Positions 7,441-13,219 of a DNA stretch of 14,257 nucleotides are shown here, piece after piece. The first letter of the stretch is position 1; each line of letters begins with the position of its first letter. This stretch comes from Flavobacteriaceae bacterium (GTDB taxonomy: Bacteria; Bacteroidota; Bacteroidia; Flavobacteriales; Flavobacteriaceae). The notes under the pieces were generated by a model that worked only from the letters and a program-made list of their open reading frames with translations, was not told the origin of the DNA and did no database searches. Location: positions 1-14,257 of the forward strand of contig JAUWLK010000043.1 in assembly GCA_030613745.1 (NCBI GenBank), written 5' to 3'. The position numbers and the translations under genes were made by a program.

Positions 7441-7551
7441 TAAAAATTTAAACAAAATAAAAAATAAGGATTAAGTAATACTTTTTAGATAGATTTTTTA
7501 AAATATTAAGTCTAATTTTGAAAACTAGATGATTAACCAGAGCAAAATATT

Positions 7552-8787
7552 TTAGTTATTTCCTTCATCATTTTTTTCATCAGTTTCTTCTTCAATATTT
7601 TCTTCACCTACAGGAAAACCTAATTTTTCAGATCTTTGTTTATCTAAAACACGTTCAATATTTTCGTAATAAGCATCAGCATTAGGATTGTCAGAACCTA
7701 TTTTGGCGTATCCATTTTTGTAATATTTTAAGGCTTTTTTGTATTGATAACCAGTTTCATAGTACATACCTATATAATAATCACCTATTGGAGAATCAGG
7801 ATATAATCTATTTAACATTTTACCAAATTCTTCAAGATAATCTCCATTGGATTTATCAATGATTATAGGCTCAATCTTATAAATATCACTTTCTCGTATT
7901 TTTACATTTGAACCATATAAGTATTCAATTTCAACATATTTTTTTTCTAAATATTCAATTGCTTCAGCAGGAGATAATTCTGCAATTTCTTTTTCAAATT
8001 CAACTTTTGAAATAGCAGCATATAATTCAAATACAAAACCCATTGAACTTGAAATTGCTTGACCAATAGAAGCTGTTTTGTTAGAATTTGAAAAATCATC
8101 AAATTTATATTTAAACTTATCATTTTCAGATAATTTTAAAAGACCATTAACACTATTTATAGCTTTTAATTTTTTCTCAGTATTAAAATTTCCACTACTT
8201 AAATAGTAAAAAGTTTCAGAATCTAAATTTTGACTTTTCAACTCTAAAAGTTCATTCATTTGAGGCGCATAGCTGGGATTTATATTTATGTAAGCATTAA
8301 AAGCATGGTTATTTTCTATAAAGAAATAGTTAGCAAAATTAGCAGTTAAAGTATTTCCAACTAAAAGTTTGAATAAAGAAGTTCTATAATTTTCATCTAT
8401 ATAATTTAATAACTCTTCTCTAATGAATTTATAAAATTTATTACTTTCATTATTGGGCAAACCAGTGTCAATACTATAATCACAATCAGTATATCTTTCT
8501 TCGTTTTGATTTTGAAAAATTCCTACAACTATTTGTTCTGGAGCTTTATCTCTTAAAGCAAATAGTTTTGAATTTGCTACATATATGTCAAATAAAAATT
8601 CTGCATCAAAAAGAAAGGCAACTGGATAAGTATTTTCTTTTTCAGAATCGTAAGAATCAGGCAGGTAAATTTTTATTATACGTTCACTATCTAATTCAAA
8701 TGAATTAAACTTTTTGTAAATGATATTGTCTTGTGAATATCCAAATGAGGTAATTATTAATAATAGTATAAGGACTATTTTTTTCAT
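7552..8787 (-). CDS. Secreted esterase-fold (EstD/PF00756-like) protein with degenerate catalytic site and C-terminal repeat region
   Basis: 411 residues. The signal peptide (MKKIVLILLLIITSFGYSQ) indicates export. Residues about 25-255 follow the bacterial esterase (alpha/beta hydrolase) layout: RIIKIYLPDSY (36-46), YPVAFLFDAEFLF (54-66), EQIVVGIFQN (84-93) and a 'YKFIREELLNYIDENYRT' helix (119-136). The nucleophile elbow, normally GHSLGG, reads G144-N-T-L-T148, so the Ser is absent. The position of the catalytic His in the usual 'THxSV' element is Thr238 (KTASIGQA), and the whole chain contains only one His (161). It is therefore probably a pseudoenzyme. Residues about 330-385 (SPIGDYYIGMYYETGYQYKKALKYYKNGY) look like tetratricopeptide-type helices. 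The C-terminus is a 15-20-residue acidic tail. It is monocistronic and convergent with the AI-2E gene. Confidence 0.72.
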   Translation of the reverse strand: MKKIVLILLLIITSFGYSQDNIIYKKFNSFELDSERIIKIYLPDSYDSEKENTYPVAFLFDAEFLFDIYVANSKLFALRDKAPEQIVVGIFQNQNEERYTDCDYSIDTGLPNNESNKFYKFIREELLNYIDENYRTSLFKLLVGNTLTANFANYFFIENNHAFNAYININPSYAPQMNELLELKSQNLDSETFYYLSSGNFNTEKKLKAINSVNGLLKLSENDKFKYKFDDFSNSNKTASIGQAISSSMGFVFELYAAISKVEFEKEIAELSPAEAIEYLEKKYVEIEYLYGSNVKIRESDIYKIEPIIIDKSNGDYLEEFGKMLNRLYPDSPIGDYYIGMYYETGYQYKKALKYYKNGYAKIGSDNPNADAYYENIERVLDKQRSEKLGFPVGEENIEEETDEKNDEGNN

Positions 8788-8936
8788 TTTTTGTATCTTT
8801 AATTAATCTAGATTTAAACGATAATAATAACCAACAAGAAGTTTATTTTGTAAACTTTTGTTAATTTCGCTTTGTTATTTATTAAACCAACGGATTACCT
8901 TGGTAAATATTTTATAAAATTATTAAAACTTAAGAA

Positions 8937-9776
8937 ATGAAACAACCTAATTGGCAAACTGTAAAAAAATATGATGATATTACTTATAAAAAATGTGATG
9001 GAGTTGCTAGAATTGCTTTTAACAGACCAGATGTTAGAAATGCTTTCAGACCAAAAACAACCAAAGAGTTATATGATGCTTTTTATGATGCACAAGAAGA
9101 TGTAAATATTGGTGTGGTTTTGCTTTCAGCAGAAGGTCCGTCAACAAAAGACGGTGTCTATTCATTTTGTAGTGGAGGAGATCAAAAAGCGCGTGGACAT
9201 CAAGGGTATGTTGGGGAAGATGGAATGCATCGATTGAATATTTTAGAAGTACAACGCCAAATTCGTTTTATGCCTAAAGTAGTAATTGCTGTGGTTCCTG
9301 GCTGGGCAGTTGGAGGAGGGCATAGTTTGCATGTAGTTTGCGATATGACTTTAGCAAGTAAAGAACATGCAATATTTAAGCAAACCGATGCAGATGTAAC
9401 TAGTTTTGATGGAGGTTATGGTTCAGCTTATTTGGCTAAAATGGTTGGACAAAAAAAAGCACGAGAGATTTTCTTTTTAGGAAGAAATTATTCAGCACAA
9501 GAAGCATTTGAAATGGGAATGGTTAATGCCGTTATACCTCATGAAGAATTAGAAAATACCGCTTATCAATGGGCGCAGGAAATATTAGAAAAATCACCAA
9601 CTTCAATAAAAATGCTAAAATTTGCTATGAATTTAACCGATGATGGTATGGTTGGTCAACAGGTTTTTGCCGGTGAAGCAACACGATTGGCTTATATGAC
9701 AGATGAAGCCAAAGAAGGGCGTAATGCCTTTTTAGAAAAACGAAAACCAAATTTTGAAAAAAAATGGATTCCTTAA
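8937..9776 (+). CDS. menB: MenB, 1,4-dihydroxy-2-naphthoyl-CoA synthase (bicarbonate-independent type)
   Basis: Crotonase-fold enzyme that cyclises o-succinylbenzoyl-CoA to DHNA-CoA in menaquinone synthesis; cytosolic hexamer in known members. The 279 residues are full length (E. coli MenB is 285). Motifs: FCSGGDQKARG (78-87), the MenB oxyanion-hole signature; Tyr91; PGWAVGGGHSLH (121-132); QTDADVTSFDGGYGSAYLA (149-167) with catalytic Asp158; and the C-terminal KRKPNF. At the position of E. coli Gly156, which holds a catalytic bicarbonate, this protein has Asp151 (QTD), as in M. tuberculosis; that class uses the Asp side chain instead. The ATG at 8937 follows an A-rich leader. A weak -7-like TAATTTCG occurs at 8862-8869. 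menA is not downstream, unlike many men clusters. Confidence 0.97.
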   Translation: MKQPNWQTVKKYDDITYKKCDGVARIAFNRPDVRNAFRPKTTKELYDAFYDAQEDVNIGVVLLSAEGPSTKDGVYSFCSGGDQKARGHQGYVGEDGMHRLNILEVQRQIRFMPKVVIAVVPGWAVGGGHSLHVVCDMTLASKEHAIFKQTDADVTSFDGGYGSAYLAKMVGQKKAREIFFLGRNYSAQEAFEMGMVNAVIPHEELENTAYQWAQEILEKSPTSIKMLKFAMNLTDDGMVGQQVFAGEATRLAYMTDEAKEGRNAFLEKRKPNFEKKWIP

Positions 9777-9837
9777 AAAAGGTAAATGATAAAAGTGAAA
9801 AGCTAATAGCCAATAACTAAGAAGAAGTAGGTAAAAG

Positions 9838-9870
9838 TCCTTTCCTTTGGAAAGGATTTAAGATAGGATA
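9838..9870. repeat. Palindromic hairpin, possibly a degenerate copy of a Bacteroidota interspersed repeat
   Basis: TCCTTTCC (9838-9845), loop TTT, GGAAAGGA (9849-9856) is a perfect 8-bp hairpin, followed by TTTAAGATAGGA. The layout 'TCCTTTCCTTTGGAAAGGATTTA' resembles a dispersed intergenic palindrome that I recall from many Flavobacteriia genomes (CTCCTTTGGAGAGGATTTAGG-type). Just upstream, 9801-9815 (AGCTAATAGCCAATA) has the look of a degenerate short tandem. It sits between menB and the FAH gene and might also act as a weak terminator for menB. Confidence 0.45.
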
Positions 9871-9903
9871 AACAAATAAACGAATACACAAATCAACATT
9901 TAT

Positions 9904-10512
9904 ATGAAAATAATATGCATAGGTAGGAACTATACCAAACACATAGAAGAATTAGCAAATGAAAAACCAAAAGAACCAGTAATATTTTTAAAAGCAGACT
10001 CTTCTATCTTACCAAATAGAAATCCATTTGTTATACCTCCTTTTAGTAATGATATACATTATGAAGTAGAAGTATTAGTAAAAATCAATAGGGTAGGAAA
10101 ATATATTGATCAAAAATTTGCACACAAATATTATGATGAGATTTCTTTAGGAATTGATTTTACAGCTCGTGACCTACAAAGCCAATTAAAAGAAAAAGGA
10201 TTGCCATGGGAAAAAGCAAAAGCATTTGATGGTAGTGCAGTTATTGGTGATTTTTATCCTAAAGAAGATTATGATATCAATAATCTCCAATTTCAATTAT
10301 ATAAAAATGATGAGTTGGTTCAAAATGGAAATACTGCAAATATGTTATGGAAAATTGATGAGATTATTGCTTATGTTTCACAATTCTTTACCCTTAAAAA
10401 AGGAGATATAATTTTTACTGGTACGCCTGCTGGAGTTGGTAAAGTAAATCCTAATGATTTGCTGATCGGCAAACTTGTAGATAAAGAAATTTTTGCAATT
10501 AAAGTTAGATAA
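9904..10512 (+). CDS. Fumarylacetoacetate hydrolase (FAH)-family protein
   Basis: 202-residue single-domain cytosolic member of the FAH superfamily (COG0179-like; acylpyruvate hydrolase, oxaloacetate decarboxylase or isomerase activities are known). Visible signature: CIGRNYTKHIEELAN (5-19), HYEVEV (52-57) with metal ligands Glu54 and Glu56, GIDFTARDLQ (83-92) with the third acidic ligand Asp85, WEKAKAFDGSAVIG (102-115) with the active-site Lys, and FTGTPAGVG (171-179). All metal ligands are present, so it should be active. The length matches the short FAHD1-like group. The exact substrate is not decided by sequence. Its 3' end is tightly linked to the CYTH gene, so the two are likely co-transcribed. 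The upstream region has no clear promoter. Confidence 0.9.
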   Translation: MKIICIGRNYTKHIEELANEKPKEPVIFLKADSSILPNRNPFVIPPFSNDIHYEVEVLVKINRVGKYIDQKFAHKYYDEISLGIDFTARDLQSQLKEKGLPWEKAKAFDGSAVIGDFYPKEDYDINNLQFQLYKNDELVQNGNTANMLWKIDEIIAYVSQFFTLKKGDIIFTGTPAGVGKVNPNDLLIGKLVDKEIFAIKVR

Positions 10513-10516
10513 TCCT

Positions 10517-10990
10517 TTGGAAAATAAAGAAATTGAAAGGAAATTCTTAGTTAAAAATGAAGTTTTTAAAAAAGAATCATTTAAAGAAACAAAGATTAAA
10601 CAGGGGTTTTTATCAACAGTTCCGGAAAGAACTGTACGTGTTAGAATAAAAGGTGATAAGGGTTTTATTACTGTTAAAGGTATTGGAAATGAATCTGGCG
10701 CTTCTAGATATGAGTGGGAAAAAGAAATTCCAGTAAGTGAAGTTGTCGATCTGTTAAAAATTTGTGAACCTGGTGTTATTGATAAAACTCGATACAATGT
10801 GAAATCAGGAAAGCATATTTTTGAAGTTGATGAATTTTATGGCGACAACGATGGTTTAATATTAGCTGAAGTAGAATTATCAGCAGAAGATGAAACTATT
10901 GAAAAACCAGAATGGTTGGGTGAAGAGGTTACAGGTAATGTAAAGTATTATAATTCTTATTTGGTAAAGCATCCGTTTAAAAAATGGTAG
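10517..10990 (+). CDS. CYTH-domain (triphosphate tunnel metalloenzyme) protein
   Basis: Predicted to act on triphosphate compounds (inorganic tripolyphosphate or related substrates) with a divalent metal, in the cytosol. The diagnostic ExExK motif is at the very N-terminus (EIERK), followed by IKQGFLS, ERTVRVRIKGDKGFITVKG (basic and acidic tunnel strands), EWEKEIP, TRYNV, FEVDEF and LAEVELSAEDE. There is no ATG in the right place. A TTG at 10517 gives M-ENKEIERKFLV and 157 residues, matching the usual family start; a TTG at 10493 would add 8 residues and overlap the FAH gene by 20 nt. I prefer 10517, which is 4 nt after the FAH stop, and coupled translation is likely. The product is full length, ending in PFKKW. 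Confidence 0.85.
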   Translation: MENKEIERKFLVKNEVFKKESFKETKIKQGFLSTVPERTVRVRIKGDKGFITVKGIGNESGASRYEWEKEIPVSEVVDLLKICEPGVIDKTRYNVKSGKHIFEVDEFYGDNDGLILAEVELSAEDETIEKPEWLGEEVTGNVKYYNSYLVKHPFKKW

Positions 10991-11095
10991 TTGTTTAAGT
11001 TTTTTAAATTTATCTATGTAGAATAAAATTTATATACATTTAAATGTTTTTATTATTGATTTTTAACTTAATCGAGTAGATAACTTTTTTCCTTT

Positions 11096-11103
11096 TATCT
11101 TTG
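11096..11103 (+). promoter_or_regulatory. Putative -7 box immediately before cinA
   Basis: TATCTTTG matches TAnnTTTG exactly and ends only 5 nt before the cinA ATG at 11109. With the usual short distance from this box to the transcription start, the mRNA would begin at or next to the start codon, so it may be leaderless. No TTG lies at the normal -33 distance. Confidence 0.5.
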
Positions 11104-11108
11104 CCAAT

Positions 11109-12371
11109 ATGCAAGCAGAAATCATAACAATAGGAGATGAAATTCTCATAGGTCAAATTGTAGATACAAATTCTGCATATATCAGTAAAGAACTTAATAA
11201 AATTGGAGTTTCTGTATATCAAATTACTACTGTTCAAGATGATAAACAGCATATCTTGAAAGCTCTTGCTGAAGCTGAAGAAAATACCGATATTATAATT
11301 GTTACCGGTGGATTAGGTCCGACAAAAGATGATATAACCAAAAACACTTTTTGTGAATATTTTGATGACAGATTGGTTCAAAATGATGAAGTTTTGAAGC
11401 ATGTAGAATTGTTATTTGCTAAATATTTTTCTATGCCCATTTCCGATGTAAATCGTAAACAGGCATTAGTTCCTTCTAAAGCTAAAGTGCTGAAAAATAG
11501 ATTTGGTACTGCTCCTGGTATGTGGATTGAAAAAAATAACAAGGTATTTATTTCTTTACCTGGTGTACCATATGAAATGAGAGGTTTAATAAATTATGAA
11601 GTTTTACCTGCCCTTCAAGAAAAATTTCAATTCCCTTATATATTTCATAAAACATTAATAACTTATGGTTTAGGAGAGAGTATTATTGCAGCTAGATTAG
11701 AAAAATTTGAAGATCATTTACCAGATAATTTCAAATTGGCTTACTTACCAAATTTAGGGAAAGTAAGATTGCGTTTATCATCAAAAGGTAATAATAAAGA
11801 GAATGTTGAAAAGGAAATGAATAGACTAGTTAAAGAGCTCATCATTCATGTTGAAGATATTTTTATTGGTTTTGAAGAAGATGGAGCAATTGAAACTGTT
11901 ATAGGAAAAGATTTTATAAAAAATAAAATAACATTAGCTTCTGCTGAGAGTTGTACAGGAGGTGCAATTGCTAAAATGCTTACTTCAGTTGCTGGTGCTT
12001 CTAATTATTTTAAAGGATCAATAGTTGCTTATTCTTCAAAAATTAAACAAGATATTTTACATGTTTCTTCCAAGACAATTGAAAAATATTCAGTTGTTAG
12101 TATGCAAGTTGCTAAAGAAATGGCAATAAATTGTAAAAAAATGTTCAATACAGATTACGCTATAGCAACAACAGGAAATGCAGGTCCTACAACTGATAAA
12201 ACAGACAAAAGTGTTGGTGTTGTTTTTATAGCAATAGCTACGCCAAATAAGGTCTTGGTTGAAGAATTTAACTTTGGGCAACCACGTGAAAGAGTAATTC
12301 AAAGAGCCTCTGTTAAAAGCTTAGAAATGTTGAGAAAAGAAATTTTAAAAAACACTTTAAATAGCTTGTGA
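11109..12371 (+). CDS. cinA: CinA-family protein (nicotinamide-nucleotide amidohydrolase / competence-damage protein)
   Basis: Two-domain 420-residue protein of normal CinA length. The N-terminal molybdopterin-binding-like/COG1058 domain (about 1-170) begins MQAEIITIGDEILIGQIVDTNS and contains GGLGPTKDD (67-75), the phosphatase-type domain linked to ADP-ribose or NMN-related pyrophosphate hydrolysis. A middle domain follows. The C-terminal PncC domain (about 262-415) has SAESCTGG (278-285), with the catalytic Ser/Thr region, GSIVAYSS (303-310) and TTGNAGPT (354-361), and deamidates nicotinamide mononucleotide to recycle pyridine nucleotides. Cytosolic. The start is fixed by the family N-terminus. 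An upstream -7 box is almost adjacent to the ATG. The last codons carry the -33 element of the rpmB promoter, so the two transcription units are separate. Confidence 0.95.
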   Translation: MQAEIITIGDEILIGQIVDTNSAYISKELNKIGVSVYQITTVQDDKQHILKALAEAEENTDIIIVTGGLGPTKDDITKNTFCEYFDDRLVQNDEVLKHVELLFAKYFSMPISDVNRKQALVPSKAKVLKNRFGTAPGMWIEKNNKVFISLPGVPYEMRGLINYEVLPALQEKFQFPYIFHKTLITYGLGESIIAARLEKFEDHLPDNFKLAYLPNLGKVRLRLSSKGNNKENVEKEMNRLVKELIIHVEDIFIGFEEDGAIETVIGKDFIKNKITLASAESCTGGAIAKMLTSVAGASNYFKGSIVAYSSKIKQDILHVSSKTIEKYSVVSMQVAKEMAINCKKMFNTDYAIATTGNAGPTTDKTDKSVGVVFIAIATPNKVLVEEFNFGQPRERVIQRASVKSLEMLRKEILKNTLNSL

Positions 12372-12396
12372 GATTAGTAAAGAATTTATATTTTTG
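12366..12396 (+). promoter_or_regulatory. Promoter of the rpmB-rpmG-DUF4295 operon, -33 element inside cinA
   Basis: TTG at 12366-12368, 20 nt, then TATTTTTG at 12389-12396: a full Bacteroidota -33/-7 match (TTG and TAnnTTTG). The TTG lies in the last sense codons of cinA (AGC TTG TGA). The predicted start is about 12400-12403, giving a leader near 30 nt before the rpmB ATG at 12433. Confidence 0.72.
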
Positions 12397-12432
12397 CACC
12401 TCGTTTTGAAATAACAATTAAAACAGTAAAAA

Positions 12433-12672
12433 ATGTCAAGAGTTTGTGAGTTAACAGGTAAAAGAGCAATGGTTGGAAACAACGTTTCTCACGCATTGAA
12501 TAGAACCAAAAGAAAGTTTAAAGTAAACTTGGTAAAAAAACGCTTTTATTTACCTGAAGAAGATAAATGGATTACTTTAAAAGTTTCTACTAGAGCTTTA
12601 AAAAATATCAACAAAAAAGGTGTTGAAGCTGTTATTAAAGAGGCAAGAGCTAACGGTTTTTTAAAAAAATAA
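12433..12672 (+). CDS. rpmB: 50S ribosomal protein bL28
   Basis: 79-residue basic ribosomal protein. It begins MSRVCELTGKRAMVGNNVSHALNRTKRKF, the standard bL28 N-terminus, and has LVKKRFYLPEEDKWITLKVSTRALKNINKKGV in the C-terminal part. Length and sequence are ordinary. It has its own promoter at 12366-12396 and is followed after 6 nt by rpmG, a normal pairing. Autoregulation cannot be judged from the short leader. Confidence 0.98.
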   Translation: MSRVCELTGKRAMVGNNVSHALNRTKRKFKVNLVKKRFYLPEEDKWITLKVSTRALKNINKKGVEAVIKEARANGFLKK

Positions 12673-12678
12673 GAAGAG

Positions 12679-12864
12679 ATGGCAAAAAGTAAAGGAAATA
12701 GAATTCAAGTTATTTTAGAATGTACAGAACATAAAGCTACCGGTAAACCAGGTACCTCTCGTTACATTACTACAAAAAATAAAAAAAATACTCCAGATAG
12801 ATTAGCAGTTAAAAAATTCAATCCTATCTTGAAAAAAATGACAGTTCATAAAGAAATTAAATAA
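12679..12864 (+). CDS. rpmG: 50S ribosomal protein bL33
   Basis: 61-residue basic ribosomal protein: MAKSKGNRIQVILECTEHKATGKPGTSRYITTKNKKNTPDRL, then KKFNPILKKMTVHKEIK. It has only one cysteine, so it is the zinc-free (C-minus) form lacking the two CxxC pairs. It lies 6 nt after rpmB and is certainly co-transcribed. The Bacteroidota version is slightly longer than E. coli bL33 (55 residues) through an insert around KATGKPGTS. After its stop there is a hairpin (12872-12901) and then the DUF4295 gene. Confidence 0.97.
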   Translation: MAKSKGNRIQVILECTEHKATGKPGTSRYITTKNKKNTPDRLAVKKFNPILKKMTVHKEIK

Positions 12865-12871
12865 TTAGAGA

Positions 12872-12901
12872 TTTTCTTCCGATGCAGTCGGAAATAGAAA
12901 A
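12872..12901 (+). promoter_or_regulatory. RNA hairpin between rpmG and the DUF4295 gene
   Basis: TTTTC-TTCCGA (12872-12882), loop TGCAG, TCGGAA (12888-12893), ATA bulge, GAAAA (12897-12901). The inner stem is 6 bp and an outer 5-bp stem continues after a 3-nt bulge. No U-tract follows, so this is not a classic terminator. It may be a processing site, a stabilising element or a translational control element for the downstream 50-residue protein. Confidence 0.4.
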
Positions 12902-12922
12902 TGTCAAATAACACATATAGTC

Positions 12923-13075
12923 ATGGCAAAGAAATCAGTAGCATCATTACAAACAGGATCAAAAAGATTGACTAAAGCTATCAAAATGGTAAAGTCAGAA
13001 AAAACAGGTGCTTATATATTTGTTGAAAGTATTATGGATCCTTCTAAAGTAAATGATTTTTTAAGTAAAAAATAG
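12923..13075 (+). CDS. DUF4295 protein, 50-residue Bacteroidota-specific small basic protein (possible ribosomal protein)
   Basis: ATG at 12923, stop TAG at 13073-13075, 50 residues: MAKKSVASLQTGSKRLTKAIKM, then VKSEKTGAYIFVESIMDPSKVNDFLSKK. Very basic in the N-terminal half, with no signal peptide. I recognise it as DUF4295, a family I know from Bacteroidota only, always found next to rpmB-rpmG and ftsY. That position and charge suggest a ribosome component; I recall, without certainty, that a phylum-specific large-subunit protein called bL38 was seen in a Flavobacterium ribosome structure and may be this family. It is 58 nt after rpmG with a hairpin between, and tandem terminators follow. 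Start and frame are secure. Confidence 0.9.
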   Translation: MAKKSVASLQTGSKRLTKAIKMVKSEKTGAYIFVESIMDPSKVNDFLSKK

Positions 13076-13081
13076 TTTTTA

Positions 13082-13108
13082 CCTGTCTGATCGGTAGGCA
13101 GGCTTTTT
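13082..13108 (+). terminator. Intrinsic terminator 1 after the ribosomal operon
   Basis: CCTGTCT (13082-13088) pairs with GGCAGG and the preceding base on the right side (about 13096-13102), allowing one G-T wobble, around a loop near GATCGGT, followed by CTTTTT (13103-13108). This CCTGTCTG...GGCAGG element is also of a kind dispersed in Bacteroidota genomes, so it may be a mobile repeat reused as terminator. Confidence 0.75.
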
Positions 13109-13116
13109 AAAAATAT

Positions 13117-13146
13117 AAGCTACTTTCTTTTGAGAGTAGCTTTTTT
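13117..13146 (+). terminator. Intrinsic terminator 2 after the ribosomal operon
   Basis: AAGCTACTTTC (13117-13127), loop TTTT, GAGAGTAGC (13132-13140), then six Ts (13141-13146). The stem is 9 bp with one T-G wobble, extended by A-T pairs. It lies just behind terminator 1, giving a tandem stop before the ftsY promoter. Confidence 0.88.
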
Positions 13147-13172
13147 CGTTTTCAGTAAGTAGCAATTTTGTT

Positions 13173-13180
13173 TAACTTTG
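13173..13180 (+). promoter_or_regulatory. Putative -7 box for ftsY
   Basis: TAACTTTG matches TAnnTTTG exactly, 39 nt before the ftsY ATG at 13220. At the -33 distance there is only a T-rich stretch and no TTG. The predicted leader is about 30 nt. The tandem terminators just upstream support an independent ftsY promoter here. Confidence 0.55.
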
Positions 13181-13219
13181 CGAAACTTATAATTAAATTA
13201 GAATTAATCCAATTATAAA

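Noticed and set aside
7441..7551. Terminator between the convergent AI-2E and pseudo-esterase genes
   Set aside because: The spacer is AT-rich with T-runs but no stem of useful strength was found.
8862..8869. TAATTTCG as the menB -7 promoter box
   Set aside because: One mismatch to TAnnTTTG and no TTG at -33 distance; mentioned in the menB entry but not called as a feature.
10378..10797. 139-codon minus-strand frame across the FAH-CYTH junction
   Set aside because: Overlaps two genes with intact motifs; its translation has no known pattern.
11036..11047. Palindrome ACATTTAAATGT upstream of cinA
   Set aside because: Perfect 12-bp palindrome, but AT-rich with no placement relative to a promoter and no GC stem; likely chance in this base composition, though a weak terminator for the CYTH gene is possible.
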